This document shows positions 21,457-32,927 of a DNA stretch of 64,000 nucleotides, in pieces. Position numbers and translations under genes: made by a program. The stretch's first letter is position 1; every line of letters starts with the position of its first letter. The notes under the pieces were generated by a model. The model saw nothing but the letters and a program-made list of their open reading frames with translations. It was not told the origin of the DNA and made no database searches. The DNA is from Mycobacterium ostraviense (GTDB lineage: Bacteria > Actinomycetota > Actinomycetes > Mycobacteriales > Mycobacteriaceae). The stretch is taken from NCBI RefSeq assembly GCF_002705925.1, contig NZ_NKRE01000001.1, positions 1,495,238 through 1,559,237 of the forward strand, written 5' to 3'.

Positions 21457-23343
21457 ATGATTCATTACACCTGGCTCCTGGTGGCCCTGCCGCTGGCGGG
21501 TGCCGCGATCTTGCTGTTCGGCGGCAGACGAACCGACGCGTGGGGTCATTGGCTGGGCTGTGCGGCGGCCGTCGCGTCGTTCGGTGTGGGCGCGACGTTG
21601 CTTGCCGACATGCTCAGCCGCGGCGAGGGCGACCGCGTTATTCGCCAGACGGTGTACACCTGGATCCCGGTGGGCGGCCTCCAGGTCGACTTCGGGCTGC
21701 AGCTCGACCAGTTGTCGATGTGCTTCGTGCTGCTGATCACCGGCGTCGGATCGCTGATCCACATCTACTCGGTCGCCTACATGGCCGATGACCCGGACCG
21801 CCGCCGATTTTTCGGCTACCTCAACCTGTTTCTGGCCTCGATGCTGCTGCTGGTGGTCGCCGACAACTATGCGCTGCTCTATGTCGGCTGGGAAGGCGTG
21901 GGCCTGGCTTCCTACCTGCTGATCGGTTTCTGGTACCACAAACCGTCGGCGGCCACGGCGGCCAAGAAGGCGTTCGTGATGAACCGGGTCGGTGACGCCG
22001 GACTGGCGCTGGGCATGTTCGTCATGTTCGCCACGTTCGGGACGCTGTCCTACGCCGGAGTGTTCGCCGGTGCGCCCGCCGCGGGTCGCGGTGCGCTGAC
22101 CGCGATCGGGTTGCTGCTGCTGTTGGGCGCGTGCGCCAAATCCGCCCAGGTTCCGCTGCAGGCCTGGCTGGGCGACGCGATGGAGGGCCCCACCCCGGTG
22201 TCCGCGCTGATCCACGCGGCCACCATGGTGACCGCCGGCGTGTATCTGATCGTGCGGTCCAACCCGCTGTACAACCTGTCGCCGGAGGCTCAGCTGGCAG
22301 TGGTCGTCGTCGGCGCCGTCACCTTGCTGTTCGGCGCGTTCATCGGCTGCGCCAAGGACGACATCAAACGTGCACTGGCCGCATCGACGATGAGCCAGAT
22401 CGGGTACATGGTGCTGGCCGCCGGTCTGGGCCCGGCAGGCTATGCCTTCGCGATCATGCACCTGCTCACCCACGGCTTCTTCAAGGCCGGCCTGTTCCTC
22501 GGGTCCGGCGCGGTGATCCACGCGATGAACGAAGAGCAGGACATGCGCCGCTACGGCGGACTGCGGGCGACGCTGCCGATCACGTTCGTCACCTTCGGAC
22601 TGGCCTACCTGGCGATCATCGGCGTGCCGCCGTTCGCGGGCTTTTTCTCCAAGGACGCGATCATCGAAGCGGCGCTGAATGTCGGCGGAGCCCGGGGCTA
22701 TGTGTTGGGCGGCGCGGCGCTGGTCGGTGCCGGCGTCACCGCGTTCTACATGACGCGGGTGATGCTGATGACCTTCTTCGGCAAAAAGCGTTGGGCGCCA
22801 GGGTCGCATCCGCACGAGGCGCCGGGGCTGATGACCTGGCCGATGATCCTGCTGGCCGTCGGCTCGGTGTTCTCCGGGGGACTGTTCGCGGTGGGCGGCA
22901 CCCTGCGCAACTGGCTCGAGCCCGTCGTCGGCGTACCCGAAGAAGCCACCCACGCCATCCCGGCCTGGGTCAGCACCACGGTGACGCTCGCCGTCGTCGC
23001 CGCCGGAATCGCGGTGGCCTACCGGATGTATGCCACCGCACCGATCCCGCGGGTGGCCCCCACCCAGGTGTCGGTGCTGACGACGGCCGCGCGCGCCGAC
23101 CTCTACGGCGACGCCTTCAACGAGGAGGTGTTCATGCGTCCCAGCGCCCGACTGACCGACACGCTGGTCGAAGTCGACAATTCGGGGGTGGACGGGTCGG
23201 TCAACGCGCTGGCCGCGCTGGTGAGCCGGACGTCGAACCGGTTGCGGCGCATGCAAACCGGCTTCGCCCGCAACTACGCGCTGTCGATGCTGGCCGGCGC
23301 GGTCCTGGTGGCCGCGGTACTCCTGGCGGTGAACCTGTGGTGA
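21457..23343 (+). CDS. nuoL: NADH-quinone oxidoreductase subunit L (antiporter-like)
   Basis: The 628-residue NuoL is the distal proton-pumping subunit. Conserved features include the glutamate in [20 protein letters not shown], the lysine-containing [20 protein letters not shown] with the following [16 protein letters not shown], and the later lysine-bearing helix region. The C-terminal portion contains the amphipathic lateral helix and last membrane span ([20 protein letters not shown]). It begins 10 bp after nuoK and overlaps nuoM by 4 bp (GTGA). Confidence 0.97.
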   Translation: MIHYTWLLVALPLAGAAILLFGGRRTDAWGHWLGCAAAVASFGVGATLLADMLSRGEGDRVIRQTVYTWIPVGGLQVDFGLQLDQLSMCFVLLITGVGSLIHIYSVAYMADDPDRRRFFGYLNLFLASMLLLVVADNYALLYVGWEGVGLASYLLIGFWYHKPSAATAAKKAFVMNRVGDAGLALGMFVMFATFGTLSYAGVFAGAPAAGRGALTAIGLLLLLGACAKSAQVPLQAWLGDAMEGPTPVSALIHAATMVTAGVYLIVRSNPLYNLSPEAQLAVVVVGAVTLLFGAFIGCAKDDIKRALAASTMSQIGYMVLAAGLGPAGYAFAIMHLLTHGFFKAGLFLGSGAVIHAMNEEQDMRRYGGLRATLPITFVTFGLAYLAIIGVPPFAGFFSKDAIIEAALNVGGARGYVLGGAALVGAGVTAFYMTRVMLMTFFGKKRWAPGSHPHEAPGLMTWPMILLAVGSVFSGGLFAVGGTLRNWLEPVVGVPEEATHAIPAWVSTTVTLAVVAAGIAVAYRMYATAPIPRVAPTQVSVLTTAARADLYGDAFNEEVFMRPSARLTDTLVEVDNSGVDGSVNALAALVSRTSNRLRRMQTGFARNYALSMLAGAVLVAAVLLAVNLW

Positions 23344-24935
23344 GCAACTTTGCCTGGCTGAGCACGCTGTGGCTGGTGCCGCTGGCCGGTTCGGTGCTGA
23401 TCATCCTGCTGCCCCCCGGACTGCGCCAACTGGCCAAGTGGACGGGGCTGATCGTCAGCGTCGCGACGCTGGCGGTCTCGGTCGTGATCGCGACCGGCTT
23501 CAGGCCCGGCTCCCAAACTGGCACAGAGCCATACCAGTTCGTCGAAAAGCATTCCTGGATACCGGCTTTCGGTGCCGGCTATACCCTCGGGGTGGACGGC
23601 ATCGCGGTGGTGCTGGTGCTGCTGACCACGGTGCTGATTCCGCTGCTGCTGGTGGCCGGCTGGAACGATGGAGGGGAACGCACCCGCGGGGTGCACGCGT
23701 ATGTCGCCTTGACGCTGGCCATCGAGTCGATGGTGCTGATCTCGCTCGTTGCACTCGACGTGCTGCTGTTCTACGTGTTCTTCGAAGCCATGCTGATCCC
23801 GATGTACTTCCTCATCGGCGGCTTCGGACAGGGTCCGGGGCGCTCCCGCGCCGCGGTGAAGTTCTTGCTGTACAACCTGTTCGGCGGGCTGATCATGCTG
23901 GCGGCGGTGATCGGGCTATACGTGGTGACCGCGCAACACGGTCCGGGCACCTTCGACTTCCGCGAGATCGTGTCCGGTGTCGCCTCGGGCCGCTACGGCG
24001 TGGACCCGGCGGTGTTCAAGGCGCTGTTCCTGGGTTTCATGTTCGCGTTCGCCGTCAAGGCCCCGCTGTGGCCCTTCCACCGCTGGCTGCCCGACGCCGC
24101 GGTCGAGTCCACTCCCGCGACCGCGGTGCTGATGATGGCGGTGATGGACAAGGTCGGCACCTTCGGCATGCTGCGTTACTGCCTGCAGCTCTTTCCCGAT
24201 GCCTCAACCTATTTCCGTCCGCTGATCGTGACGCTGGCCATCATCGGCGTGGTCTACGGCGCGGTGGTGGCGATCGGTCAGACCGACATCATGCGGCTGA
24301 TCGCCTACACCTCGATCTCGCACTTCGGGTTCATCATCGCGGGCATTTTCGCGATGACCACCCAGGGCCAGAGCGGCTCGACGCTGTACATGCTCAACCA
24401 CGGCCTGTCCACGGCGGCGGTGTTCCTGATCGCCGGCTTCCTCATTTCCCGCCACGGCAGCCGGTCGATCGCCGACTACGGCGGTGTGCAGAAGGTGGCC
24501 CCGATCCTGGCCGGCACCTTCATGGTTTCGGCCATGGCCACCTTGTCGCTGCCCGGCCTGGCCCCGTTCGTCAGCGAATTCCTGGTGCTGCTGGGCACTT
24601 ACAACCGCTACTGGCTGGCCGCGGCGTTCGGTGTCACGGCCCTGGTCCTGTCGGCCATCTACATGCTGTGGCTTTACCAGCGGGTGATGACCGGGCCGGT
24701 GGCCAAGGGCAACGAACGGATCGGTGATCTGGTGGGCCGCGAAATGACTGTGGTGGCACCGCTGATCGCGTTGCTGCTCGTGCTCGGGGTCTACCCCAAA
24801 CCGATGCTCGACCTCATCAACCCCGCGGTCGAGAACACCATGACCACTATCGGCCAGCATGATCCCGCGCCTCATGTCACACATCCGGTTTCGGGCGCCG
24901 GCGCCCCGCGGACAGCCGAAGGACCGCACCAATGA
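23340..24935 (+). CDS. nuoM: NADH-quinone oxidoreductase subunit M (antiporter-like)
   Basis: The 531-residue NuoM is the second antiporter-like proton channel. The conserved glutamate helix is [20 protein letters not shown], and the lysine helix is [20 protein letters not shown] followed by [20 protein letters not shown]. About fourteen helices are visible. The C-terminus after the final span is a short hydrophilic tail. The GTG at 23340 overlaps the nuoL stop; the frame open back to 22131 is a shadow of nuoL. The ATG of nuoN overlaps its stop. Confidence 0.97.
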   Translation: MSNFAWLSTLWLVPLAGSVLIILLPPGLRQLAKWTGLIVSVATLAVSVVIATGFRPGSQTGTEPYQFVEKHSWIPAFGAGYTLGVDGIAVVLVLLTTVLIPLLLVAGWNDGGERTRGVHAYVALTLAIESMVLISLVALDVLLFYVFFEAMLIPMYFLIGGFGQGPGRSRAAVKFLLYNLFGGLIMLAAVIGLYVVTAQHGPGTFDFREIVSGVASGRYGVDPAVFKALFLGFMFAFAVKAPLWPFHRWLPDAAVESTPATAVLMMAVMDKVGTFGMLRYCLQLFPDASTYFRPLIVTLAIIGVVYGAVVAIGQTDIMRLIAYTSISHFGFIIAGIFAMTTQGQSGSTLYMLNHGLSTAAVFLIAGFLISRHGSRSIADYGGVQKVAPILAGTFMVSAMATLSLPGLAPFVSEFLVLLGTYNRYWLAAAFGVTALVLSAIYMLWLYQRVMTGPVAKGNERIGDLVGREMTVVAPLIALLLVLGVYPKPMLDLINPAVENTMTTIGQHDPAPHVTHPVSGAGAPRTAEGPHQ

Positions 24936-26518
24936 CCTTGCCCAGCCCCAGTATTGAGTACTTCCTGCTCTGCCCGATGCTGATCGTCTTCGGCGTCGCC
25001 GTCGTCGGAGTGCTGGCCGAAGCGTTCCTGCCTCGCCGCATGCGATACGGCGCCCAGGTGACGCTCACCGTCGGCGGATTGATCGCCGCATTCGTGACGG
25101 TCATCATGGTGGCCAGGTCGATTCCGGCGTCCGGTCGACCCGCGGTGCTCGGTTCGGTGGCGGTGGATCGACCGACGCTGTTTCTGCAGGGCACCGTGCT
25201 GCTGGTCGCGGTGATGGCGGTCATCTTCATCGCCGAACGCAGCGCGCACCGGGTTGCCGCACCGAACAGGGTGGCGGTCGCGGCGGGCACCGGCGGGCTG
25301 GATTCCTTTACGCCGCAGGCTTCCGCGGTGCCCGGCAGCGACGCCGAACGGGAGGCCGAGCGGGCTGGGGCCGCCCAAACCGAGATCTTCCCGCTGCTGA
25401 CCCTGTCGGTCGGCGGCATGATGGTCTTTCCCGCGTCCAACGACCTGTTGACGATGTTCGTCGCGCTGGAAGTGTTGTCGCTGCCGCTCTACTTGATGTG
25501 CGGGCTCGGTCGTCACCGCCGCCTGCTGTCGCAGGAAGCGGCGTTGAAGTACTTTCTGCTGGGCGCCTTCTCGTCGGCGTTCTTCCTCTACGGCGTGGCG
25601 CTGCTCTACGGCGCGACCGGCACCCTGACCCTGTCCGGTATCCGGGATTCGCTGGCAGCACAAAGCGATACGTCGATGGCCTTGGTCGGCGTCGGGTTGC
25701 TGTCGGTCGGCCTGCTGTTCAAGGTCGGCGCCGTCCCCTTCCACTCCTGGATTCCCGATGTGTACCAGGGCGCGCCCACCCCGATCACCGGATTCATGGC
25801 CGCCGCCACCAAGGTGGCGGCGTTCGGTGCGCTGCTGCGCGTGGTCTATGTCGCGCTGCCGCCGCTGCACGACCAGTGGCGGCCGGTGCTGTGGGCGATT
25901 TCGATCCTGACCATGGCGGTAGGCACCGTCACCGCGGTGAACCAGACCGACGTCAAACGGATGCTGGCCTATTCGTCGGTCGCACATGTCGGGTTCATCC
26001 TCACCGGTGTCATCGCCGACAACCAAGCGGGTCTGTCGGCGACGTTGTTCTATCTGGTCGCCTACAGCTTTTCCACGGTGGGCGCGTTCGCCATCGTGGG
26101 CCTGATCCGCAATGCCAAGGGAGTCGAGGACGCCGACCTGTCGCACTGGGCCGGGCTGGGGCAGCGTTCACCCATTGTGGGCGTGATGCTTTCGATGTTT
26201 TTGCTGGCGTTCGCCGGCATCCCGCTGACCAGTGGGTTCGTCAGTAAGTTCGCGGTGTTCCGGGCCGCGGCCCAGGGTGGGGCGGTGCCATTGGTGATCA
26301 TCGGTGTGATCGCCAGCGGGGTGGCCGCCTACTTTTACGTGCGCGTCATCGTGTTGATGTTCTTCACCGAGGGATCCGACGACACACCGCAGGTGGTGGC
26401 GCCCGGAGTGCTGAGCAAGGCCGCTATCGCGGTATGCGCCGTGGTCACTGTGGTTTTGGGGATCATCCCGCAGCCGGTGCTCGACCTGGCCGATCACGCC
26501 GCGCAATTGCTGCGCTGA
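24932..26518 (+). CDS. nuoN: NADH-quinone oxidoreductase subunit N (antiporter-like)
   Basis: The 528-residue NuoN is the third antiporter-like subunit and the last gene of the operon. The glutamate helix is MFVALEVLSLPLYLMCGLGR, and the lysine helix is GLLFKVGAVPFHSWIPDVYQ followed by GAPTPITGFMAAATKVAAFG. A hydrophilic loop of about 50 residues (roughly 105-150, rich in alanine, arginine and glutamate) follows the third helix and is longer than in E. coli NuoN. ATGA overlap with nuoM. No obvious terminator hairpin follows in the 31 bp before the convergent toxin remnant. Confidence 0.97.
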   Translation: MTLPSPSIEYFLLCPMLIVFGVAVVGVLAEAFLPRRMRYGAQVTLTVGGLIAAFVTVIMVARSIPASGRPAVLGSVAVDRPTLFLQGTVLLVAVMAVIFIAERSAHRVAAPNRVAVAAGTGGLDSFTPQASAVPGSDAEREAERAGAAQTEIFPLLTLSVGGMMVFPASNDLLTMFVALEVLSLPLYLMCGLGRHRRLLSQEAALKYFLLGAFSSAFFLYGVALLYGATGTLTLSGIRDSLAAQSDTSMALVGVGLLSVGLLFKVGAVPFHSWIPDVYQGAPTPITGFMAAATKVAAFGALLRVVYVALPPLHDQWRPVLWAISILTMAVGTVTAVNQTDVKRMLAYSSVAHVGFILTGVIADNQAGLSATLFYLVAYSFSTVGAFAIVGLIRNAKGVEDADLSHWAGLGQRSPIVGVMLSMFLLAFAGIPLTSGFVSKFAVFRAAAQGGAVPLVIIGVIASGVAAYFYVRVIVLMFFTEGSDDTPQVVAPGVLSKAAIAVCAVVTVVLGIIPQPVLDLADHAAQLLR

Positions 26519-26549
26519 GGTAGCCGGCGGGACTGTTTCTGAATCGACT

Positions 26550-26931
26550 TCAGACCTTCATGGTCGGAGTGAGGGCAGCCTGCAGGATCCGGACGTCGCG
26601 GGTTGCGATCGTGAGGTTGCGCCTCAGTGCTTGTGCGACGACGACGCGGTCGAAGGGATCCCTGTGCTCCCAGGGCAGTCGCGCCGCCAAGATGCCATCT
26701 TGTGAATCAATGGCCAGCTCAGAAGCACTCATGTCCGCAATGACCTCACTCCAGGTCGATAGCAGTGCGTCACCGTCGAGTCGACCAAGGCGTGTCTTGA
26801 TGCCGATCTCCCACGCCGAACCGGCGGTCACCCACAGGTTGGTGTCCGAGCGCGACAAAACACTCAGCGCGTCGGCGTCTAGCCTCGCTGGCCAGCCAAA
26901 GGAACGTGTGAGTGTCAAGCAATACGTTCAT
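26550..26931 (-). pseudogene. VapC-like PIN-domain toxin, frameshifted
   Basis: PIN-domain toxins of VapBC systems are Mg-dependent RNases. The ATG at 26931 overlaps the antitoxin stop (ATGA) and reads MNVLLDTHTFLWLASE, the standard VapC opening with the first catalytic aspartate at residue 6. The rest of the domain (RLDADALSVLS, then SAWEIGIKTRLGRL, then DPFDRVVVAQAL and IATRD) is in the next frame, with the switch at about 26883-26889. All expected acidic residues survive across the two frames, so the lesion looks recent, or is a sequencing error. The intact-looking 122-codon ORF from a TTG at 26918 lacks the first catalytic aspartate. As written, the toxin is inactive. Confidence 0.8.
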
Positions 26932-27173
26932 GACGCGTTGTCTTCCCAAGCGGCAAGCTCCGACTCAGGTAGCGGATCGTCAAAGTCCTCGGGTACCACC
27001 AGATTCGGAAACTGACCGAACCGCCGCGGCACGGGCTGGATAGGGACAAGCATGGCGACAGGTCGACCGTAATTGGTGATGGTGATCGAGGCGCCGGTGC
27101 GCTCAACTTCGGCTAATAGGGCATTGAGCCGATTCTTTGCTTCGGTGCTCGTCACTGTCTGCATGTCAGCCAT
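26928..27173 (-). CDS. Phd/YefM-type antitoxin (VapB-like partner)
   Basis: This 81-residue protein opens MADMQTVTSTEAKNRLNALL, the typical Phd/YefM N-terminus (strand, then helix), followed by the ITNYGRPVAMLVPI segment that gives the family its name pattern (R-G-x-P-v-A-x-l). The C-terminal ~35 residues are acidic and likely fold on the toxin. It sits 5' of the PIN gene with a 4-bp overlap, the usual toxin-antitoxin order. The frame is intact although the toxin is broken, a common end state after toxin loss. It starts 67 bp after the upstream PPE gene on the same strand. Confidence 0.88.
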   Translation of the reverse strand: MADMQTVTSTEAKNRLNALLAEVERTGASITITNYGRPVAMLVPIQPVPRRFGQFPNLVVPEDFDDPLPESELAAWEDNAS

Positions 27174-27240
27174 ACTAACGATGTAGGGCTTTCTGGCTGG
27201 CTACGCTAGATCGGGTAGCTGACAGCGCCCGGCGTGGCGT

Positions 27241-30200
27241 CTAGTGGAAGAACCCCGACTGACTGTCACCGGTGTTGAAGCCGCCGGAGCTCAGCGTGCC
27301 CGAGTTCTGGACGCCCGAGTTGTCGTTACCCGAGTTGCCGACGCCGGCATTGTCACTGCCGGAGTTGGCGATGCCCGTGTTGGCGATGCCCGTGTTGAAG
27401 AAGCCCGCCAGCCCGCCCCCGCCCGAGTTTTGGACGCCCGACACGTAGGCGCCCCCGGTCGTGTTCTGGAAGCCGGAGGTATCGGTGCCCGAGTTGTAGA
27501 AGCCCGACATGTTGGTACCCGTGTTGCCGAAGCCCGACACCGAACCGGGCTGGTCGATCGAGCTGCCGAAGCCCGTGTTTACGCTGCCCGCATTGAACAG
27601 CCCGGTGTTGAGGTCTCCCGAGTTGAACCACCCTGTGTTCTCGTTGCCCGAGTTGAACCAGCCGGTATTGACGCCGTCCCCGGCAAAGCTGTTGAAGCTG
27701 CCGGTGCTTCGCGTGCCCGAGTTTCCGAAGCCCATGTTGTCAAGGCCCGAGTTGCCGACCCCCACGTTGAAGCGTCCGGCATTCCCAATTCCGAAGTTGC
27801 TGTCGCTCCCGTTTCCGAAGCCCGTGTCCCTGCTGCCGGCGTTCCAGAAACCGGTGTCGACGCTGCCGGAGTTCGCGAAACCGTAGTTAGCGTTGCCCGA
27901 ATTGAAGAAGCCGACGTTGTTGTCTCCGGAGTTGAAGAACCCGATGTTGTTGTTGCCCGAGTTTCCGAAGCCGATGTTGTTGGTGCCCGCGTTCAACCCG
28001 CCGATGCCGACCATGTTGTCGCCGGTGAGCCCGAACCCGATGTTGTTGTTGCCGTGGTTGCCGAAACCGAAATTGTTGTTGCCCAGGTTGCCGAAACCCA
28101 GGTTGTGCGAGCCATGGTTTCCACTGCCCACGTTGGAGCTACCGAAGTTCCCCCCGCCGAAGTTGTAGCTGCCCCGGTTTCCGCTGCCCATATTGCCGTT
28201 GCCGAAATTCCCGAAGCCGACGTTAGCGCTGTTGAGGTTTCCGAAGCCGAGGTTGAGATCGCCGAAGTTGCCGTTGCCGAAGTTGGCGGTGCCCAGGTTG
28301 CCGCTACCCAGGTTGAAGAAGCCGCGGTTTCCGCTGCCCAGGTTGGCGTTGCCGAAGTTTCCGCTACCGAAGTTGAAGTCACCGGTATTCCCGCTGCCGA
28401 AATTGAAGTCGCCGGTGTTTCCGCTGCCCGGGTTGAAGTCGCCGATGTTGCCCATGCCAAGGTTCCAGGCGCCGGTGTTCCCGAAGCCGGTGTTGATGCC
28501 CGGAATGCTGATCGCCGGCACGGACAGGTGAGGCAAAGCGGGAATCGCAACCGTCGGCAAGATCCCGTGCAAGAAGCCCGACTGGTTGTCGCCGGTGTTG
28601 AAGAACCCCGAGCTGAACATGCCCGCGTTGGCGATTCCCGAGACCAGCTCACCGGAGTGGGCCAGGCCAAAGTCGTTGGTGCCCTTGTTGAACAAGCCCG
28701 AGTTGAGCGTGCCCGAGTTGAACCAGCCCGCATCGCCGTCGCCCGAGTTGCCGATCCCCGAGTTCAAGCCGAGGCCCGTGTTCGTGTTCTGCAAGCCGGA
28801 GGTGGCGGGGCCGGTGTTATTGAACCCCGAGACATCGGTGCCCGTGTTCCCGAAGCCCGAGACCGAACCCGGCTGGTCGATTGAGCTGCCCAGGCCCGTG
28901 TTGACGCTGCCGGCGTTGAACAGGCCCGTGTTGGTGGCGCCCGAGTTGAAGAAGCCAGTGTTGTTCGGGCTCGAGTTGAAGGAGCCGGTGTTTCCGCCCG
29001 GTGCGGGGAATGCGCCGCCGCCGGAGTTGAAATCGCCGGTGTTGAAATCACCCGAGTTGAAGAAGCCCATGTTGTCCGAGCCCGCGTTGCCGACGCCCAT
29101 GTTCTTGAAACCCGCGTTGCCGAAGCCGAAATCGAGGTTGCCCCCGTTCCCGGCGCCGGTGTTCCAGTTGCCCGAGTTCCAGAAGCCCGTGTTGATGTTG
29201 CCAGAGTTTGCGAAGCCGAAATTACCGCTGCCCGAGTTGAAGAAGCCTACGTTGTTGTCGCCGGAGTTGAAGAACCCGATGTTGTTGTTACCGGAGTTCC
29301 CGAAGCCGACGTTGTTGATGCCCGAGTTCAGCCCGCCGATGCCGATCTGGTTGTCGCCGGTGAGCCCGAAGCCGATGTTGTTGTTGCCATGGTTCCCGAA
29401 GCCGAGGTTCTTGCTACCGAAGTTGCCGAAGCCGATGTTGTTGGCGCCGTGGTTCCCGGAGCCCACGTTCAAGGGGCCGAAGTTTCCGCTGCCGAAGTTG
29501 TCGCTGGAGTGGTTTCCGCCGCCGAAGTTTGCACTGCCCCAATTTCCGAAGCCGATGTTTCTGTTGCCGTCGACGGGTCCGGTGTTACCGCTGCCGAAGT
29601 TGAGATCGCCGCGATTGCCGTTGCCGAGGTTGAGGCTGCCGAAGTTTCCGTTGCCCAGGTTGAAGAAACCTCTGTTTCCGCTGCCCAGGTTTCCGTTGGC
29701 AACGTTTCCGCTGCCGAGGTTGGCGTTGCCGTAATTTCCGCTGCCGAAGTTGAGGTCACCGTGGTTGCCGCTGCCCAGGTTGACATTGCCGATGTTTCCG
29801 ATGCCCAGGTTCCACGCACCGGTGTTGCCGAAGCCGGTATTGATCGCCGGCAGAATCGACGCCGCGGCGACCCCCGCCGGGCTGGCGGCTACCGCCGAGC
29901 CGACCGCGGCGGCGGCCGCCCCAACCGGGCTGGCCGACACCGCGCCGGCCAGTTGGCCCGCCAAACCTTGCAGCGCGCCCTGCAAGGGCGCCAACTGCCC
30001 GGCGATCACCGACACCCCGCTGTGATAGCCGGCCATGGTGGCCACCGCTGAGGCCCACATTCCCTCGTACTGAGCCTCGGCAGCCGCAATCGCCGGCGCG
30101 TTCTGCCCGAACAGATTCGACAGCACCAACTGCACGAACTGATTGCGGTTGGCAGCCACCACCACCGGCCGAACCATCGCGGTCCGCGCGGCCTCGAACA

Positions 30201-30486
30201 CACTGGCCACCGCGTTGGCTTGGGCAGCCGCCCCCGCGGCACGCTCAGCCGCCGCGGTCAGCCACCCCGCATACGGAGCCGCCGCCGCGGCCATCGCCTG
30301 CGCCGCCGGACCCTGCCACGCCTGACCCGCCAGCCCGAACGTCACCGACGAAAACGACGACGCGGCAGACCCCAACTCAGCAGACAACCCGTCCCAGGCC
30401 GTCGCGGCTTGCAACATCGGTGCCGAACCGGCACCGGAAAACATTCGCAGCGAATTGATCTCCGGAGGCAACACTGTAAAGTTCAT
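27241..30486 (-). CDS. PPE family protein, MPTR subfamily, with duplicated repeat module
   Basis: A 1,081-residue PPE protein. The PPE domain spans about 1-176 ([22 protein letters not shown] at 56-59). After an alanine-rich linker there are two long MPTR modules. Module one runs from about residue 215, starting [14 protein letters not shown], to about 640. A hydrophobic bridge with [16 protein letters not shown] follows. Module two starts at residue 664 with the same [14 protein letters not shown] opening and runs to the end. Both modules close with QSGF-L/F-H. The protein thus looks like a standard PPE-MPTR whose whole C-terminal half was duplicated. It occupies the place of Rv3159c (PPE53) after nuoN, but much larger. 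Start ATG has AAGGGA upstream. Confidence 0.93.
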   Translation of the reverse strand: MNFTVLPPEINSLRMFSGAGSAPMLQAATAWDGLSAELGSAASSFSSVTFGLAGQAWQGPAAQAMAAAAAPYAGWLTAAAERAAGAAAQANAVASVFEAARTAMVRPVVVAANRNQFVQLVLSNLFGQNAPAIAAAEAQYEGMWASAVATMAGYHSGVSVIAGQLAPLQGALQGLAGQLAGAVSASPVGAAAAAVGSAVAASPAGVAAASILPAINTGFGNTGAWNLGIGNIGNVNLGSGNHGDLNFGSGNYGNANLGSGNVANGNLGSGNRGFFNLGNGNFGSLNLGNGNRGDLNFGSGNTGPVDGNRNIGFGNWGSANFGGGNHSSDNFGSGNFGPLNVGSGNHGANNIGFGNFGSKNLGFGNHGNNNIGFGLTGDNQIGIGGLNSGINNVGFGNSGNNNIGFFNSGDNNVGFFNSGSGNFGFANSGNINTGFWNSGNWNTGAGNGGNLDFGFGNAGFKNMGVGNAGSDNMGFFNSGDFNTGDFNSGGGAFPAPGGNTGSFNSSPNNTGFFNSGATNTGLFNAGSVNTGLGSSIDQPGSVSGFGNTGTDVSGFNNTGPATSGLQNTNTGLGLNSGIGNSGDGDAGWFNSGTLNSGLFNKGTNDFGLAHSGELVSGIANAGMFSSGFFNTGDNQSGFLHGILPTVAIPALPHLSVPAISIPGINTGFGNTGAWNLGMGNIGDFNPGSGNTGDFNFGSGNTGDFNFGSGNFGNANLGSGNRGFFNLGSGNLGTANFGNGNFGDLNLGFGNLNSANVGFGNFGNGNMGSGNRGSYNFGGGNFGSSNVGSGNHGSHNLGFGNLGNNNFGFGNHGNNNIGFGLTGDNMVGIGGLNAGTNNIGFGNSGNNNIGFFNSGDNNVGFFNSGNANYGFANSGSVDTGFWNAGSRDTGFGNGSDSNFGIGNAGRFNVGVGNSGLDNMGFGNSGTRSTGSFNSFAGDGVNTGWFNSGNENTGWFNSGDLNTGLFNAGSVNTGFGSSIDQPGSVSGFGNTGTNMSGFYNSGTDTSGFQNTTGGAYVSGVQNSGGGGLAGFFNTGIANTGIANSGSDNAGVGNSGNDNSGVQNSGTLSSGGFNTGDSQSGFFH

Positions 30487-30834
30487 CGCATCCGTCCCTT
30501 CGAAGCCCGGTCGTGACCGGCCGATCGGCGAAAACCGAGCATCGCGCGAACGTGTTTGGGTTCAACAGGGCCTTCCTACCCTAGTCATGAGGCCGAAAGT
30601 TCAGAGGCTAATGCGGTGCCGTCGCGGACATGTGGACGTCGCGGTACTTGGTCTCTGCCACCGCGCTGGATAGCCCACGGCGAGCCGGTGCCTTGGGTGC
30701 GCACGGCACCAAGAGAGCCGAATGTGCGCCGGCCGCAGAAACGCTTGTTGCGTTGCGCTACAGCGGGTTCGCTGTTTGGGCGCAGCACCACGGCATCTTT
30801 AGCCGAGCAGCCGACGAACCGGATACCTGTTCCG
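30487..30834. other. Gap between two same-strand PPE genes
   Basis: A 348-bp stretch separating the PPE start at 30486 from the stop of the next PPE gene at 30835. Short ORFs on both strands have no recognisable product or ribosome binding site. It probably holds the promoter for the downstream PPE gene; I see no clear elements. Confidence 0.55.
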
Positions 30835-32742
30835 TTAGGGCTGACCGAAAATACCCGCCTGGTTGTCACCCTGGTTGAACAGGCCCGCGCTACCGTCACC
30901 GGAGTTCCCGATACCAGAGCTGCCAACGCCCGAGTGATAGAGGCCCGAGCTGAGGCCAAACATGGCCGTGTTCCCGACGCCGAAAACGAAGCTGCCCGAG
31001 TTGGCGATCCCGGTGTTGTTATTGCCCGAGTTGAACAATCCGGTCTGGCCGTCGCCGGTGTTCTGGAAGCCCGAGCTGGTGTCACCGCTGTTCTGGAAAC
31101 CGGAGCTGTCATTGCCGCTGTTGAAGAAACCGGAGACATTGCTACCGGTGTTACCGAAGCCCGACCACGTCGCACCGGCGGGGGTAAGCGCGCTACCGAC
31201 GCTGGTGTTCAGGCTGCCCGAGTTGAAGAGGCCGGTGTTGACATCACCCGCGTTGCCGAAGCCGGTGTTCAGGCTGCCCGAGTTGAAGAAGCCGGTGTTC
31301 AGGCCTTGACCTGGGAACGCTGAGCCGCCGGCATTGAACCCGCCGGTGTTGTCCTGGCCCGCGTTACCAAGACCCAGGTTGGAATCGCCCGCGTTGCCGA
31401 AGCCCATGTTGTTGAAGCCGCCGTTGGCGATCCCGAAGTTCCGGTCGCCCCCGTTGCCGAAGCCGGTGTTGGTGCTGCCGGCGTTCCAGAAGCCCGAGTT
31501 GATATCGCCCGAGTTGGCGAAGCCGAAGTTGCCGGTCCCCGAGTTGAAGAAGCCGAAGTTACCGTCACCGGAGTTGAAGAAGCCGATGTTGTTGTTGCCC
31601 GAGTTGCCGAAGCCCATGTTGTTGGTGCCGGTGTTGAACGCACCGAAGCCGACCTGGTTGTCGCCGGTGAGGCCGAAGCCGATGTTGTTGTTGCCCGAGT
31701 TGCCGAAACCGAAGTTGTTGTCGCCGATGTTCGCGAAGCCGATATTGGACGAACCGATGTTGGCGCTGCCGATGTTGAAGGCACCGCGGTTCGCATCCCC
31801 GAAGTTGTTTCCCTTACTGAAATCGAACGGGTTAAACGTGTTGCCGCTGCCCAGGTTGCCGTCACCGAAGAGATTCCCGAAGCCGAAGTTCCCGTTACCG
31901 AAGAAGTTTCCGCTGCCGAAGTTGAGGTTGCCCCGGTTGCCCCAGCCGAAGTTGGTGTTGCCCACGTTTCCGCTGCCCAGGTTGGCGAAACCGAAGTTGC
32001 CGCTACCCGAGTTGAGGTTGCCGATGTTTCCGCCGCCTGTGTTCAGGCTGCCGAAGTTCCCGTTGCCCAGGTTGAACGAGCCCCGGTTGCCGCCACCGAC
32101 GTTCCAGTCGCCGATGTTTCCCAGACCCGTGTTGGACAACACAATCCCAAACGGTGCCGCGGCCGGTGACGCGGCCGCCGCACCGACGGCCGACGCCGCC
32201 GCCTGACCCAGGCCCGGCAACCCGGACAACGCCTGTTGCCACGACTGCAACGCCGATGCTGCCGTCGCCGCCCCACCGTGATACCCGACCATCGCGGACA
32301 CATCCGCGGCCCACATCTCCTCGTAGATGCCCTCAGCGGCGGCGATCAACGGCGCGTTCTGACCAAACACATTGGACAGGACCAGCTTCACGAAAGCGTT
32401 CCGGTTCGCGGCCACCTCGAGCGGATGAACCATGGCCGACCGCGCTGCCTCGAACGCACTCGCCACCGCCTTAGCAGACGCCGATGCTCCCACCGCCCGT
32501 GCTGCGGCCGCCTCCAAGAATCCCGCGTATGGTGCCGCCGCGGCGGCCATGGCCGCTGCGGCGGCACCCTGCCACGCCTGGCCAGTCAGCCCCGAGGTCA
32601 CCGACGTGAATGACTGCGCCGCCGTGCCCAACTCCTCAGCCAACCCGTCCCAGGCCGTCGCCGCCTGCAGCATCGGTGCAGACCCCGCGCCGGTGAACAT
32701 GCGCAGCGAATTGATCTCTGGGGGCAAGACAAAGAAGTTCAT
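30835..32742 (-). CDS. PPE family protein, MPTR subfamily
   Basis: A 635-residue PPE protein. The PPE domain covers about 1-176 and starts [18 protein letters not shown], with AWQG at 56-59. A linker (about 177-215) contains the low-complexity run [19 protein letters not shown]. The MPTR tail of NxGxGNxG units ends NQAGIFGQP. The tail includes an unusual break in the repeat, [19 protein letters not shown], at about 310-330. ATG 32742 has AAGGAC about 7 nt upstream. It is the upstream member of the tandem PPE pair here. Confidence 0.93.
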   Translation of the reverse strand: MNFFVLPPEINSLRMFTGAGSAPMLQAATAWDGLAEELGTAAQSFTSVTSGLTGQAWQGAAAAAMAAAAAPYAGFLEAAAARAVGASASAKAVASAFEAARSAMVHPLEVAANRNAFVKLVLSNVFGQNAPLIAAAEGIYEEMWAADVSAMVGYHGGAATAASALQSWQQALSGLPGLGQAAASAVGAAAASPAAAPFGIVLSNTGLGNIGDWNVGGGNRGSFNLGNGNFGSLNTGGGNIGNLNSGSGNFGFANLGSGNVGNTNFGWGNRGNLNFGSGNFFGNGNFGFGNLFGDGNLGSGNTFNPFDFSKGNNFGDANRGAFNIGSANIGSSNIGFANIGDNNFGFGNSGNNNIGFGLTGDNQVGFGAFNTGTNNMGFGNSGNNNIGFFNSGDGNFGFFNSGTGNFGFANSGDINSGFWNAGSTNTGFGNGGDRNFGIANGGFNNMGFGNAGDSNLGLGNAGQDNTGGFNAGGSAFPGQGLNTGFFNSGSLNTGFGNAGDVNTGLFNSGSLNTSVGSALTPAGATWSGFGNTGSNVSGFFNSGNDSSGFQNSGDTSSGFQNTGDGQTGLFNSGNNNTGIANSGSFVFGVGNTAMFGLSSGLYHSGVGSSGIGNSGDGSAGLFNQGDNQAGIFGQP

Positions 32743-32927
32743 CAGCTAGTCCTTTCGTCCGGTCGTCACACCGCATTCCTCCCCGGGCCACGCAACAGAC
32801 CCCTGAGCTTCGGGCGACCGTGCACGGCATTACACCGGTATTGCAAACTTTAGGAAAATCGCGGCATCAATGTGGGAGTTCCGTCAAATTCGTTGACATT
32901 CGCACAGCTACCTCGACCAGGCCCACT

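Noticed and set aside
21436..23256. 606-codon minus-strand ORF
   Set aside because: Antisense to nuoL; histidine/glutamine/arginine-rich composition is typical of GC-rich antisense frames.
27244..29734. Long plus-strand ORFs (546 and 382 codons)
   Set aside because: Both lie opposite the 1,081-residue PPE gene and have only repetitive shadow sequence without a family or ribosome binding site.
27900..30000. Possible CRISPR-like repeats
   Set aside because: Short units recur, but spacing is codon-periodic and variable within a coding frame; these are MPTR repeats, not repeat-spacer arrays.
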